This document shows positions 17,539-27,456 of a DNA stretch of 64,000 nt, piece after piece. The notes below the pieces were generated by a model, which worked only from the letters and a program-made list of their open reading frames with translations, had not been told where the DNA came from and made no database searches. Numbering within the stretch: position 1 is the first letter of the stretch; every line of letters begins with the position of its first letter. The position numbers and the translations under genes were made by a program. The stretch is from Kushneria sinocarnis (GTDB lineage Bacteria; Pseudomonadota; Gammaproteobacteria; Pseudomonadales; Halomonadaceae): the NCBI RefSeq assembly GCF_003633775.1, contig NZ_RBIN01000004.1, positions 186,001 through 250,000 of the forward strand, read 5' to 3'.

Positions 17539-17564
17539 GTGCCGGAGGCAGGCGGCTCCGGCAC
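17539..17564. terminator. Bidirectional-looking hairpin between convergent genes
   Basis: Perfect 9-bp arms GTGCCGGAG (17539-17547) and CTCCGGCAC (17556-17564) with an 8-nt loop, between the secreted-protein gene (+) and uspA (-). A weak T-rich stretch (CTTTCTC) follows about 7 nt later on the plus strand. Confidence 0.5.
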
Positions 17565-17575
17565 TCGGCGCTTTC

Positions 17576-18439
17576 TCAGCCCCGCGAGCGCAGCAGCAGC
17601 AGTGCGCCGGGCATGTGCTCCAGCAGGTGATGCGTGGTGCTGCCGCTCAGCCAGCGGCGCAGCGATGAGTGCCCATAGGCCCTCATGACCGTGAAGTCGA
17701 TCTGCTGCTCGCGAGCGTAGCTCGGCAACTGCTGGCGCGCCTCGCCCTCCAGGGTAACGGCCCGCCCCGACAGTCCGGCTGCCGAGAGCCGCTCCACCGC
17801 TGTCTCCGGGGTGTTCGCGCTGGCCGACTCGCCGACCTGCACCACATGGCACTCCAGCCCTTTCAGCCAGCCGCACTCGATCAGCCATTCGACCTGACGC
17901 AGCGCGCGCGCACTGCCGTCGAAGGCAATCAGCACCCGCTGCGGCTCGTGATACTCGTCGGGGGCGATCATCAGCGGCGAGGTGACCGTATGCGCCAGTG
18001 ACTCCAGGTGCTCACCGAGCGGCCTGCGGTCCTCGCCCAGCGCATGGCGGCGACCGCAGCGGCCGACCACCAGCAGCATGTTGTCGCGGCACAGCTCCGC
18101 CAGGGTGGATTCGACCTCACCGTGGCGCTGGAGGGTGGAGATCTCGTCGACCCTGCTGCTCAGTCGCTCGCTCAGAGCCTGCAGCATGGCACGTCCCTGC
18201 TCCCGGGCCCGGCGCGCCTGACGGGCATCCTCCTCGGTCAGGTCATCCAGCAGCTGCTCGCGGGCGCCCAGGCCGATCTGCCCGGAAAGGTCCCCCTGTG
18301 CACCACTGCCGGCGTGCTCCAGCACATGCAGCAGACACAGCGGCGCGCCCAGCCGGCGAGCCGCCCAGGCCGCATGGTCACCGACAGCACTGTCGGCGTG
18401 AGCGTCATCGTCGAAACAGGCGATGATGGATGCAGTCAT
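17576..18439 (-). CDS. Tandem-domain universal stress protein
   Basis: 287 residues from ATG 18439, as the upstream in-frame extension is not Usp-like. Two UspA domains: residues about 1-146 (SIIACFDDD...LLVVGRCGRR) and about 150-287 (VLIAFDGSARA...HSSLRRWLSGSTTHHLLEHMPGALLLLRS). The second domain keeps a GHSSLRRWLSGST nucleotide-loop-like segment. The gene lies 105 bp downstream of and in line with the SulP transporter, so the two are likely co-expressed. Usp domains are fused or paired to SulP carriers in other bacteria, suggesting the Usp protein may regulate the transporter. Confidence 0.8.
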   Translation of the reverse strand: MTASIIACFDDDAHADSAVGDHAAWAARRLGAPLCLLHVLEHAGSGAQGDLSGQIGLGAREQLLDDLTEEDARQARRAREQGRAMLQALSERLSSRVDEISTLQRHGEVESTLAELCRDNMLLVVGRCGRRHALGEDRRPLGEHLESLAHTVTSPLMIAPDEYHEPQRVLIAFDGSARALRQVEWLIECGWLKGLECHVVQVGESASANTPETAVERLSAAGLSGRAVTLEGEARQQLPSYAREQQIDFTVMRAYGHSSLRRWLSGSTTHHLLEHMPGALLLLRSRG

Positions 18440-18544
18440 GGCTTGCTCTCTGTCGGTACCGCACACCGCCCCTCGGGCAGCGTCGGAAATGGAGTCAGCG
18501 GGCCCCGGCCGGCGAGGCCCGCGCGAGGGCATGAGCGGGTCGGT

Positions 18545-20041
18545 TCAGTGCCCGCCCGGTTCAATGATGCCATCGCTCTTGTCGTGTACACTGAAACGAT
18601 CGACCATCGTCTGACTCGCCTCGTTGAGGCCGACCACCTCGACCTCGGTGCCTTCACGACGGAATTTCATCACGATCCGATCCAGAATCTCGACCGCCGT
18701 GATATCCCAGAAGTGCGCCCGGCTGACATCGATGCGCACCCGGTCGATATCCTCCTTGAGATCGAAGGCTTCGGCAAAGCGGGTACTGGAGGCGAAGAAG
18801 ACCTGCCCGGAAACGCGATAGATGCGCTGCTGCGGGTCCTCCTCGCTCAGGCTACTGTCGATGTGCAGGATGCGCCCGATCTTGTTGGCAAAGAACAGCG
18901 ACGCCAGCAGCACCCCGACCAGCACGCCCAGCGCCAGATTGTGGGTCGCCACCACCACGGCCACGGTCGCCAGCATGACGATGTTGGTGGTCAGCGGCTT
19001 TTTGGGGATATCGCGGATCGACGCCCAGTCGAAGGTACCGATCGACACCATGATCATCACCGCCGCCAGCGCCGCCATGGGGATCTGCGCCACCCAGGGA
19101 CCGAGGAAGACCACGAATACCAGCACCCCGATACCGGCGACCATGGTCGACAGGCGCGTACGGCCGCCCGATTTCACGTTGATCACGGTCTGGCCGATCA
19201 TGCCGCAGCCGGCCATGCCGCCGAGAAAGCCGGTAGCGATATTGGCAATGCCCTGACCGCGGCACTCGCGGTTCTTGTCGCTGCCGGTATCGGTCAGGTC
19301 ATCCACGATGGTGGCCGTCATCATCGATTCCAGCAGCCCCACCACCGAAAGGGTCAGCGCGGTCGGGAAGATGATCTGCAGGGTCTCGAAGTTCCACGGG
19401 ATATCGGGCAGCAGAAAGATCGGCAGACTGTCCGGCAGCTCGCCCATGTCGCCGACCTGATGGACATCAAGCCCCATGATCATCGATACGGCGGTCATCA
19501 CGATGATGCAGACCATGGGCGACGGAATCACCTTGCCGACCTTCGGAATGCGCGGAAACAGATAGATGATCGCCAGTCCGCCGAGGGCGATGGCATAAAC
19601 CACCGGCCGGGCATTCTCCCCGGTCAGCTCGGGAATCTGCGCCATGAAGATGAGAATCGCCAGCGCATTGACGAAACCGGTCACCACCGAGCGGGAGACA
19701 AGGCGCATCAGGTTGCCGAGACGCAGGGCCCCCCAGAGGATCTGCAGCACACCGGTCAGGATGGTGGCCGCCAGCAGATACTGCAGCCCGTGATCGCGTA
19801 CCAGCCCCACCATCAAAAGCGCCATGGCGCCGGTCGCGGCGGAAATCATTGCCGGGCGACCGCCGGCAATCGCGATCACCACTGCCATCGAAAAGGAGGC
19901 ATAAAGCCCGACCGCCGGATCGACACCGGCAATGACCGAAAAGGCCAGCGCTTCGGGGATCAGTGCCAGCGCCACGACCAGCCCTGACAGCACATCTGCA
20001 CGCACGTTGGAAAACCAGTGTCGTCTGAGTGTTTCCATCAT
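18545..20041 (-). CDS. SulP family anion transporter with STAS domain
   Basis: 498 residues from ATG 20041 (ATG 20038, next codon, has better spacing to AGAGAGG). About 10-12 membrane helices include the SulP pattern [32 protein letters not shown] at the N-terminus and [38 protein letters not shown] in the middle. A C-terminal STAS domain spans about residues 395-490. The family moves sulfate, bicarbonate or dicarboxylates, most often with sodium. The Usp gene downstream resembles the arrangement of BicA-like bicarbonate carriers, but the substrate is not readable from sequence alone. Confidence 0.85.
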   Translation of the reverse strand: MMETLRRHWFSNVRADVLSGLVVALALIPEALAFSVIAGVDPAVGLYASFSMAVVIAIAGGRPAMISAATGAMALLMVGLVRDHGLQYLLAATILTGVLQILWGALRLGNLMRLVSRSVVTGFVNALAILIFMAQIPELTGENARPVVYAIALGGLAIIYLFPRIPKVGKVIPSPMVCIIVMTAVSMIMGLDVHQVGDMGELPDSLPIFLLPDIPWNFETLQIIFPTALTLSVVGLLESMMTATIVDDLTDTGSDKNRECRGQGIANIATGFLGGMAGCGMIGQTVINVKSGGRTRLSTMVAGIGVLVFVVFLGPWVAQIPMAALAAVMIMVSIGTFDWASIRDIPKKPLTTNIVMLATVAVVVATHNLALGVLVGVLLASLFFANKIGRILHIDSSLSEEDPQQRIYRVSGQVFFASSTRFAEAFDLKEDIDRVRIDVSRAHFWDITAVEILDRIVMKFRREGTEVEVVGLNEASQTMVDRFSVHDKSDGIIEPGGH

Positions 20042-20443
20042 CCTCTCTACTCTTGCGTTGGTGGTGATTGATCGGGTGAAGACCGTTGCCGCAGTCCGGC
20101 GCTGCCGCCAATGGCGGGGTGACCGACCGCTGCAGCCAGTTTCCATGACAGTCGTGGCGAACCTCATCGGACCCTGTCATGAAGCGGTGCTGACACTGAA
20201 TGCTTGAAGCGGGAAAAGGATGCCGGACAGGCACGACGACCGCGCTCGGGAGAGCGCACCGTTCCGGGTGAACGGTAGCCTTGCGGCTCAGGTTGGCGTC
20301 GAAATCCGGTAGATCGTCACGGGCATCATGCTCATGGTTCGAAGGTCAATTGCAACCGGCAGGCAGTCTATCATTACAGTACGGGGTCTGCACTCCGGAG
20401 TGCCGGCTCGCGCTGGATGCCGGCGCCCCGGTGCCGTGACGGC
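20042..20443. other. 400-bp intergenic region with two tandem hairpins upstream of sulP
   Basis: No convincing gene. Two adjacent short palindromes stand out: GCGCTC-GGGA-GAGCGC at 20242-20257 and ACCGTT-CCGGGTG-AACGGT at 20258-20276. A further pair, GCCGGC at 20402-20407 and 20419-20424, lies just past the yceI stop. None has a T-tract. The first two lie about 200 bp ahead of sulP and could be in its leader or part of the end of the yceI transcript. Confidence 0.4.
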
Positions 20444-21085
20444 TTACTCCTGGTTCGGCACGAACTCGGCCTCGATATCGAGTTCGACCTCGTCGCTGAT
20501 ACCCATGTCATCATCCCCCTCGGGGAGCAGATAGTCGATTCCGTAGTGGCTGCGCGTCAGTGTGGCCTCGCCATCAAAGCCCAGACGATAGTTCTTGTCG
20601 TAGGGATAGACCGCGGCCCGGTTGAACTCCGCCTCGATGGTCAGCGGATGAGTCTGACCGTTGAGCGTCAGCTCGCCCTCGATGGTGGCCTCGTTGTCAT
20701 CTTCCATCGTGATGCTGGTCGACCGGAAGGTGGCAGTGGGATGCGCCGAGGTATTGAAGAAATCCTCGCTCTGCAGATGTTCATTCAGATCGCTGCCGGT
20801 AATGACCTGATCCAGCGGAATCTCGATATCGAGCTGGCTCTCGGCGGGATCGTCTGCCAGCTTCAGTGAGCCGGTAATTCCCGTGAACTGCCCCTGATAG
20901 GTGGAAAAGCCGTAGTGATCCACGCCCCAGGTCACCTTGGAGTGCAGCGCGTCGAGCGCATAGCTGCCCGCCGGCACTTCCTCGATATTGCGGGTTTCGG
21001 GGTTCTGCTGCGCGGCCAGTGCGGCACCGCTGCCCAGCATCCCCGCGAGCACCACGGCGCCCAGACCGGTCATCATTCGAACCAT
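20444..21085 (-). CDS. YceI-family periplasmic lipid-binding protein
   Basis: 213 residues from ATG 21085, set by an AGGAGAA site 6 nt upstream. A Sec signal peptide ends near ALAA (about residue 25). The mature YceI domain is a lipocalin-like barrel: YALDALHSKVTWGVDHYGFSTY, GSLKL, FFNTSAHPTATFRST, GELTLNGQTHPLTIEAEF and GEATLTRSHYGIDYLLP. Family members bind isoprenoid quinones or other lipids in the periplasm and are often stress induced. It stands alone, with a 98-bp gap to the slipin gene upstream. Confidence 0.85.
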   Translation of the reverse strand: MVRMMTGLGAVVLAGMLGSGAALAAQQNPETRNIEEVPAGSYALDALHSKVTWGVDHYGFSTYQGQFTGITGSLKLADDPAESQLDIEIPLDQVITGSDLNEHLQSEDFFNTSAHPTATFRSTSITMEDDNEATIEGELTLNGQTHPLTIEAEFNRAAVYPYDKNYRLGFDGEATLTRSHYGIDYLLPEGDDDMGISDEVELDIEAEFVPNQE

Positions 21086-21183
21086 GCGTTCTTCTCCTGT
21101 AATGGCAACATGTTCGGATTCACGCTGCAGACTAGCATGAATCAATGGCTCTTCCCCGCCACAACAGCGGCACCGTTCAGCCG

Positions 21184-21942
21184 CTATTCAGGCCGGCTGC
21201 CGCCGCTCATCTGTTCGAAGATCTTCGTGAGCTCCAGCGGCAGCGGGAAGAAGATGGTCGATGAATTGCGGCTGCTCATGTCATTCATGGTCTGCAGATA
21301 GCGCAGCTGCAGGGCCGCCGGATTCTGCGACATCACATCGGCAGCCTCGACCAGTTTCTGCGAGGCCTGCAGCTCGCCATCGGCCGCGATCACCTTGGCC
21401 CGGCGCTCCCGCTCGGCCTCGGCCTGACGGGCGATGGCGCGCACCATGTTCTCGTCGATATCGACCTGCTTGATCTCGACATTGGCCACCTTGATCCCCC
21501 AGGCCTCGGTCTGAGCATCGAGAATCTCCTGGATGTCATCATTGAGCCTGTCGCGCTCGGCGAGCATTTCGTCGAGATCGTGCTTGCCAAGCACCGAGCG
21601 CAGCGTGGTCTGGGCGATCTGACTGGTCGCCATGCCGAAGTTCTCGATCTGGATGATCGCCTTCTCGGGGTCGACCACCCGGAAATAGACCACGGCGTTG
21701 ACCCGTACCGTCACGTTGTCACGCGAAATCACGTCCTGACCGGGCACATCCAGGGTCACGGTACGCAGATCGACGGTCTCCATCTTCTGGATCACCGGAA
21801 TGATCAGCAGCAGACCCGGCCCCTTGACGCGCTGAAAGCGGCCCAGAAAGAACACCACCCCACGCTTGTACTCCGGCAGGATTCGTACCGACGCGGCAAT
21901 GAGGGCAATGATGATGACAATGGGAACAAGATAGGCGTACAT
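21184..21942 (-). CDS. Slipin/SPFH-domain (band 7) membrane protein
   Basis: 252 residues: one N-terminal helix (about 4-22) then an SPFH/stomatin domain with [51 protein letters not shown], and a long C-terminal coiled-coil-like helix ([24 protein letters not shown]). SPFH proteins scaffold membrane microdomains and associate with NfeD proteins. The upstream neighbour, 28 bp away, is NfeD-like, matching the conserved pair. Confidence 0.9.
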   Translation of the reverse strand: MYAYLVPIVIIIALIAASVRILPEYKRGVVFFLGRFQRVKGPGLLLIIPVIQKMETVDLRTVTLDVPGQDVISRDNVTVRVNAVVYFRVVDPEKAIIQIENFGMATSQIAQTTLRSVLGKHDLDEMLAERDRLNDDIQEILDAQTEAWGIKVANVEIKQVDIDENMVRAIARQAEAERERRAKVIAADGELQASQKLVEAADVMSQNPAALQLRYLQTMNDMSSRNSSTIFFPLPLELTKIFEQMSGGSRPE

Positions 21943-21970
21943 CGCAATCTCCAGGCTCTGGGCGGTAATA

Positions 21971-22576
21971 TCAGATCCCGTCGGCCTCGTCCGGGGCCAG
22001 CGGGACCACGGTGGCGGTCAGACCATCGAGGGCGGTCACGCGCACGGTATCCCCCTCCTGCACGGGCACCTCCGAGCGCGCCTGCCAGCGCTCGCCGTGC
22101 AGACGCACATGGCCACGGTAGACCTCCCGGGCATCGGCGCTGAAGCCCTGGAGCACCACGGCATGCGCCTGCAGCACGGCCTCCTGGCCACCGCGGGGCT
22201 GCTCCCGTCGCAGCCGGAGCGCCCGCGTCACGACCCAGCACAAAAAGCCCGCGATGATCAGCGCCGCCAGCACGATCAGCCCCACCCCCCAGAGAGACTC
22301 GCCCCCCGGCAGCAGCCCGGCATTGAAGAGCAGCACCGAACCGGTCACGAAGGCCAGCAGCCCCAGGGTACCGATGATGCCGATGGTGGGCGTCAGTGCC
22401 TCGACCACGACCAGCGCCAGTCCGATCAGCAGCAGCGCAACGCCCCATCCGACATGACCCTGTCGCGCCTCGGCAGCAGCGGCCGGCATGGCCGTCAGCA
22501 GTCCGAAGCCGATCATGCCGACGGCGACAAGCGTCACCCTGAAGCGCTTTCCAGAAAATCCGGCAGTTTTCATCAT
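21971..22576 (-). CDS. NfeD-like membrane protein, short form without protease domain
   Basis: 201 residues: an N-terminal signal/anchor, then three or four helices (about 45-65, 68-85, 95-115) and a C-terminal soluble beta-barrel (OB-fold) with [16 protein letters not shown] and [18 protein letters not shown]. Long NfeD proteins begin with a ClpP-like serine protease; this copy lacks it. It lies directly upstream of the slipin gene as its usual partner. Confidence 0.85.
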   Translation of the reverse strand: MMKTAGFSGKRFRVTLVAVGMIGFGLLTAMPAAAAEARQGHVGWGVALLLIGLALVVVEALTPTIGIIGTLGLLAFVTGSVLLFNAGLLPGGESLWGVGLIVLAALIIAGFLCWVVTRALRLRREQPRGGQEAVLQAHAVVLQGFSADAREVYRGHVRLHGERWQARSEVPVQEGDTVRVTALDGLTATVVPLAPDEADGI

Positions 22577-22735
22577 GCTATTCAGCCTAACGGGATTGAC
22601 TGATTCTTTCCTGATCGGGTGCCGGATGCAATGAGGCCGAAGACGCAGCCCGCTCGGTTCGAACCACGGCCGACCGGCTGCGACCTGCCCGAATCGGGCC
22701 CATGTCGGAGCGACGGCCCGAGGCAGCGCAGCCGG

Positions 22736-23920
22736 TCACAGCAGTTGCGCGACGGCCCGCTCCACGCCCCTGAGCTCTGCCAGTCCGCGCAGCCGGCCGA
22801 CCAGCGGATAGCCCGGCCGGCCGGTGCGGTGCAGATCATCGAGCAGCCGATGACCGTGATCGGGCCGCATCGGAATCGGTCGTCCGCCCGCAAGCGAGCG
22901 GCGCTGCTCCTCGCGAACCAGCTCTCCGATCACGCTGACCATGTCGACGTCGCCCTCGAGATGGGGCGCCTCGCTGAAGCTTGCGGGATCATCGGCGTCG
23001 CGACGGGTGGCACGCAGGTGGGCAAAGTGGATGCGGGGGGCGAATTCACGCGCCATGGCGATCAGCTCGTTGTCGGCGCGCACCCCCAGCGAGCCGGTGC
23101 AGAAGGTAATGCCGTTGGCCGGGCCGGGGGCGGCATCGAGCACCGCGCGCAGGTCGGCGGCGGTCGAGACGATTCGCGGCAATCCCAGCAGCGAATGCGG
23201 GGGATCGTCGGGATGAATGCCCAGCCGCATGCCCAGCCGCTCGGCAACCGGCACCACGCTGCGCAGAAAGGTGGCCAGGTGCTCGCGCAGCATCGCCTCG
23301 TCGATCTCCTGCCAGGCCGCCAGCACCCCGGCAAAACCTTCCGCCGTGTAGTGCTCCGCGGCTCCCGGCAGACCGGCGAGCACATTGTCCAGCAGCCGGC
23401 GCCTGTCAGCCTCGTCCATGGCCGCGAAGCGCTGCCGTGCCGCCTCGATGCGCCACTTTTCGTACTCTTGTTCGGCCCCCTTGCGCGCCAGCAGGAACAG
23501 CTCCAGCACGGCAAAGTCGGTACGATCGAAGCGCAGTGCCGTGCCGCCATCGTCGAGCGGCCGGGCCAGCTCGGTACGCGTCCAGTCCAGTACCGGCATG
23601 AAGTTGTAGCAGACGGTGTCGATGCCGCACGCCGTCAGATTTTCCAGCGTCCGCTGCCAGGCCTCGAGATCGCGCGATCGCGCCTCCAGGTGATCATCGC
23701 CGCGCTTGATCGCTTCGCTGACCGGAATGCTCTCCACCACCGCCCAGCGCAGGCCGGCCGCCTCGATCATGTCGCGGCGCGCGCGAATGGCCTCGACCGG
23801 CCAGACCTCGCCGGGGGCATACTCGTGCAGGGCGGTCACGATGCCGGTCGCCCCGGCCTGACGGATGTCGCTCAGTGCAATCGGATCCTCGGGTCCGAAC
23901 CAGCGCCAGCTCTGTTCCAT
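22736..23920 (-). CDS. uxuA: Mannonate dehydratase (UxuA)
   Basis: 394 residues, the usual UxuA length. It converts D-mannonate to 2-keto-3-deoxygluconate (KDG) with a divalent metal. Family features are WRWFGPEDPIALSDIRQAGATGIVTALHE at the start, GIDTVCYNFMPVLDWTRTEL, the metal-site segment RLGIHPDDPP, ITFCTGSLGVRADN, HFAHLR, and MRPDHGHRLLDD at the end. It starts 3 nt after the uxuB stop, so the two are coupled. It is last in the minus-strand hexuronate operon. Confidence 0.95.
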   Translation of the reverse strand: MEQSWRWFGPEDPIALSDIRQAGATGIVTALHEYAPGEVWPVEAIRARRDMIEAAGLRWAVVESIPVSEAIKRGDDHLEARSRDLEAWQRTLENLTACGIDTVCYNFMPVLDWTRTELARPLDDGGTALRFDRTDFAVLELFLLARKGAEQEYEKWRIEAARQRFAAMDEADRRRLLDNVLAGLPGAAEHYTAEGFAGVLAAWQEIDEAMLREHLATFLRSVVPVAERLGMRLGIHPDDPPHSLLGLPRIVSTAADLRAVLDAAPGPANGITFCTGSLGVRADNELIAMAREFAPRIHFAHLRATRRDADDPASFSEAPHLEGDVDMVSVIGELVREEQRRSLAGGRPIPMRPDHGHRLLDDLHRTGRPGYPLVGRLRGLAELRGVERAVAQLL

Positions 23921-23923
23921 GCT

Positions 23924-25432
23924 TCAGCTCCCGTTGCCCTGCCCGCTCCATTCATGCTCGACGACATGCTGCAATGCGGCTGTCATGCCGTCACCATCAA
24001 TCCTGTCAAGCGCGGCGACCACCGCCTCGTGAAAGCGCCGATCGGCGGCCAGCTCGGCAGGAAAGATATCCGTCACCCCCAGCATGGCGGTCACCAGGGT
24101 CTCGTTCGAGCCGTGTCGGCGATGCAGCTGCTGCAGGGTGTCCGCCAGCGGATCGCTGACCTCGAAGCTCGCCCCGTGCCCGTCATGACCGGCGGTATAG
24201 CGGATCCAGGCCGCCACGCCGAGCGCCACCGCCGCGATGCGCGGCTGTTCGCCGGCCAATTGTATCTGCGCGCCATGCAGCCAGCGCTGGGGCAGCTTCT
24301 GGGAGCCGTCCATGGCAATCTGCTGCAGCCGGTGGTGGAGGCTGTCATTGCCGAAGCGGGCCAGCAGCCGCTGGCCGTAGGTCAGCGGATCGACCCCGTC
24401 CGGCAGGGTCAGCGTGGGGGCAGCCTCATCGTGCATGTAGCGGTCAAGCAGCGTGGCCATGGCCGGGTCGGCGACCGCCTCGCTGACCGTCTCGAACCCC
24501 GCCAGCACCCCCGCATAGGCGAGCAGCGAGTGACTGCCGTTGAGCATGCGCAGCTTCATGGTTTCAAACGGCGTGACATCCGCCACCATTTCCACCCCGA
24601 ATGCCGCCCAGTCCGGCCGGCCGGCGGGAAAGTCATCCTCGATCACCCACTGCGAGAAGGCCTCGCAGACCACGCCAGCCGGATCCTCGACGCCGAGGGC
24701 TGCCAGCTCGCGATGCGCCCGCGCATCCATCGCCGGCACGATCCGGTCGACCATGCTCGAGGGGAAGGCCACCTCGCGGGCGATCCAGCCGGCCAGATCG
24801 TCGCCGCGCCGGGCATCCAGCCGCTGCGCCAGCTCGAGCACCGCCGAACGTACCCGCCGGCCGTTGGTCGGCATATTGTCGCAGCTGAGCACGGTGAAGG
24901 GCATCGCGCCGGCTTCGCGCCGGCGGCGCAGCCCCTCGACCAGCAAGCCCGGAGCACTGCGCGGCCGCTCGGGGGTGTCGAGATCCGCGGCAATGGCTGG
25001 ATCATCGAAACGCAGCCGGCCGCTGGCGGGATTCAGGCAGTAGCCCTTTTCGGTGACCGTCAGGGTCACGATCCGGGTGGCAGGCATGGCCAGCCGGCTC
25101 AGCAGCTCGGACAGATCATCCGAGACCACTTCACCGGCACCACGACCGATGAACAGCGCCCCCCGGATCGCCGTGATCTCGCGCAGCGTGACATGCTCGC
25201 GATCACGGTACTCCGCCACGTGGTAGCGACCCTGCTGCGCCCGCAGGGTGGTCACCCGTTCGTGGCCGCTGCGCAGATTGACGCTGCATATGCCCCAGTC
25301 ACGCTGACCGGCCTCAATACAGTGCTGCAGGTAGACCGCCTGATGGGCGCGGTGAAAGGCGCCCAGTCCCAGATGCACGATACCGATGGCTTCGGGCACT
25401 GCCCCGGCAGCGCAATGTTCGATGCTTGTCAT
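23924..25432 (-). CDS. uxuB: Fructuronate reductase (D-mannonate oxidoreductase, UxuB)
   Basis: 502 residues of the mannitol dehydrogenase family. It reduces D-fructuronate to D-mannonate with NADH. The N-terminal domain has VHLGLGAFHRAHQAVYLQ as cofactor loop and VVTLTVTEKGYCLNP. The C-terminal domain has the catalytic lysine region TPFETMKLRMLNGSHSLLAYAG. It sits between the TRAP transporter and uxuA. A GGGAGCAGAAGTC purine stretch precedes the ATG. Confidence 0.92.
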   Translation of the reverse strand: MTSIEHCAAGAVPEAIGIVHLGLGAFHRAHQAVYLQHCIEAGQRDWGICSVNLRSGHERVTTLRAQQGRYHVAEYRDREHVTLREITAIRGALFIGRGAGEVVSDDLSELLSRLAMPATRIVTLTVTEKGYCLNPASGRLRFDDPAIAADLDTPERPRSAPGLLVEGLRRRREAGAMPFTVLSCDNMPTNGRRVRSAVLELAQRLDARRGDDLAGWIAREVAFPSSMVDRIVPAMDARAHRELAALGVEDPAGVVCEAFSQWVIEDDFPAGRPDWAAFGVEMVADVTPFETMKLRMLNGSHSLLAYAGVLAGFETVSEAVADPAMATLLDRYMHDEAAPTLTLPDGVDPLTYGQRLLARFGNDSLHHRLQQIAMDGSQKLPQRWLHGAQIQLAGEQPRIAAVALGVAAWIRYTAGHDGHGASFEVSDPLADTLQQLHRRHGSNETLVTAMLGVTDIFPAELAADRRFHEAVVAALDRIDGDGMTAALQHVVEHEWSGQGNGS

Positions 25433-25526
25433 GACTTCTGCTCCCGCTCGGGAATCGCCGGTATGGGCTCCGCACAGGCGGACATGATGGGTCTGTCGGG
25501 CATGCTCACCGCTGGCCTGCCGCGTT

Positions 25527-26814
25527 TCAGGAAGCCGACCCCATGATCAGCTCCGGCAGCCACAGCGACAGTGCCGGCACATAGGCTACCAGCCCCAGCA
25601 CACAGAGATTGCAGATCAGAAACGGCACGATGGCCCGGGCCACCCGGGTGACCTGCAGGTTGCCGATGCCTGCTACCACGAACAGGCAGACCCCCACCGG
25701 CGGCGTGGTCAGTCCGATCATCAGGTTGAGTACCGCCATGATGCCGAAGTGGATCGGATCCATGCCCACGCCGGTCGCGACTGCCAGCAGTGCCGGAAAG
25801 AGAATGATCAGTGCCGCGATGGTCTCCATGAAGGTGCCCACCACCAGCAGGATCAGGTTGAGCATCAGGATGACCACGATGGGGTTGTCGCTGATGCCGA
25901 GAATGCCGTCGGCCAGCATCTGCGGAATCTGCTCGCTGGTCAGGATCCAGCCGAACAGGTTGGCCAGCCCCACCAGCAGCAGCAGCGCCCCGGAGGTCAG
26001 TACCGTTTCCACCAGCAGCCCCGGCAGGTTGCGCAGTGTCAGCCCCCCTGTAGATGAACAGGCCCACCACCAGCGCATAGAGGCTGGCGACCACCGAGGC
26101 TTCGGTGGGCGTGAACAGCCCCCCGATGATGCCGTAGAGGATGATGAAGGTCATCAGCAGTGCCCAGAAGGCGCTGCGCCCCTCGCGCAGCAGGGTCTTC
26201 AGCGAGGCCCGCTGCTCCTTCGGATAGCGCCGGCGCACGGCAATCAGATAGACCGTGGCCATCATCGCCAGCCCCAGCAGGATGCCGGGCACGGCGCCGG
26301 CGAGAAACATCCGCCCGACCGAAATGCCGGAGAGCGAGCCGACGATGATCATCGGTACGCTGGGCGGGATGATCGGAGCCACGGTGGCGGACGCCGCCGT
26401 CACTGCCGCGGCAAAGGGCTTGTCGTAGCCGGCGCGCGACATGCCGGGAATCATCACCGAGCCGATGCTGGCGGCATCCGCCACCGCGGTCCCGGAAATG
26501 CCGCCGAAGAGCATCGAGCCGCCGACGTTGGCAAAGCCCAGCCCGCCCCGGATATGTCCCAGCAGGGCATTGGAGAAACGGATGATCTGTTCGGTGATGT
26601 TGCCGGTATTCATCAGGTTGCCGGCCAGCACGAAGCCGGGGATGCACAGCAGCACGAAGGAGTCGATACCACCGTAGAGCTTCTGCGGCACGATGGTCAG
26701 CGGAATGCCGGCCAGCAGCAGATAGCTCATCGAGGCCAGGCCGAGCGCAAAGGCAATCGGAATGCCGACCAGCAGCAGTACGGTAAAGACCGCGAACAGG
26801 ACCAGCACTTCCAT
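25527..26814 (-). pseudogene. dctM: TRAP transporter large permease DctM, disrupted by a 1-bp frameshift
   Basis: The frame opened at ATG 26814 (MEVLVLFAVFTVLL) follows the DctM family through TPTEASVVASLYALVVGLFIYR, then leaves the family and would run on to 25429. The missing C-terminal part (LTLRNLPGLLVETVLTSGA to LPELIMGSAS, stop at 25527) continues in another frame. The switch falls at a run of six C on the plus strand, 26043-26048; removing one base restores a 428-residue protein, the normal size. It is either a sequencing or assembly slip or a true inactivation. It would be the 12-helix ion-coupled subunit of the hexuronate TRAP importer. Confidence 0.85.
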
Positions 26815-26817
26815 GGC

Positions 26818-27384
26818 CTACGCCTCCCTGTTGGTGCGACGGGGGCCGCGCATCGCCAGCACGGCCTCAAGCAGGCCGATCACGCTGTAGAAGAGCACCA
26901 GCGCCAGCAGCATGGTCATCGACACGAAGATCCAGATCATCGGTATGCCCAGGGTCGGCGAGGTCTGGAAGGCACCGACCCCGGCAAACCGCCAGGCAGG
27001 CGACAGCGCGATCAGCGAAAAGCCGCCCAGCACCAGGCAGACCACGCCCTGATGGAGCGCCCGACCGCGTCGCCCCAGGCGATGCTGAAACAGCTCGAGC
27101 GTGATATGGCGGCGGCGGCGCAGGATCAGGCCGGCACTCAGCGCCACCATCCAGATGAACAGATAGCGCGACAGCTCCTCGGTCCACGACAGCGTGATCG
27201 GCAGCATCAGTCGCGAGACGATCTGCGGCACGACCACCACCACGATGCCCAGCAGCGAAAGCGCCGAGAGCAGTGCCAGCAGGCGATCCAGTCCGCGCAT
27301 CAGCCGACCGGCCAGTCCCCCCAGCGCGGGAACCTGCGCACCCTCATCGCCTGTTGGTTCAACATCGTGCCCGGTATCCGTCAT
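26818..27384 (-). CDS. dctQ: TRAP transporter small permease DctQ
   Basis: 188 residues with four predicted helices (about 38-60, 70-90, 108-128, 150-172) and the DctQ pattern SWTEELSRYLFIWMVALSAGLILRRRRHITLE. It binds the large permease DctM to make the sodium-coupled importer served by DctP. The stop lies 3 nt before the dctM start, so the genes are coupled. Confidence 0.9.
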   Translation of the reverse strand: MTDTGHDVEPTGDEGAQVPALGGLAGRLMRGLDRLLALLSALSLLGIVVVVVPQIVSRLMLPITLSWTEELSRYLFIWMVALSAGLILRRRRHITLELFQHRLGRRGRALHQGVVCLVLGGFSLIALSPAWRFAGVGAFQTSPTLGIPMIWIFVSMTMLLALVLFYSVIGLLEAVLAMRGPRRTNREA

Positions 27385-27456
27385 GTCACTCGCTCGACCT
27401 CATGGCGTGGCGGCATCCCGGTGCGGAACGCCGCCGTGGACGATACGTCGCTTAGC

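Noticed and set aside
18008-19987. A 659-codon open frame on the plus strand opposite sulP
   Set aside because: It is antisense to a well-supported SulP gene, is rich in His/Gln/Arg and has no domain pattern; such frames are common in GC-rich DNA.
22650-22680. T-arm-like GGTTCGAACC suggesting another tRNA
   Set aside because: No acceptor, D or anticodon stem can be built around it.
26043-26048. Programmed ribosomal frameshifting in dctM
   Set aside because: A +1 shift would be needed, whereas the G6 run in the mRNA has no hallmark of known +1 sites; an indel or sequence error is simpler.
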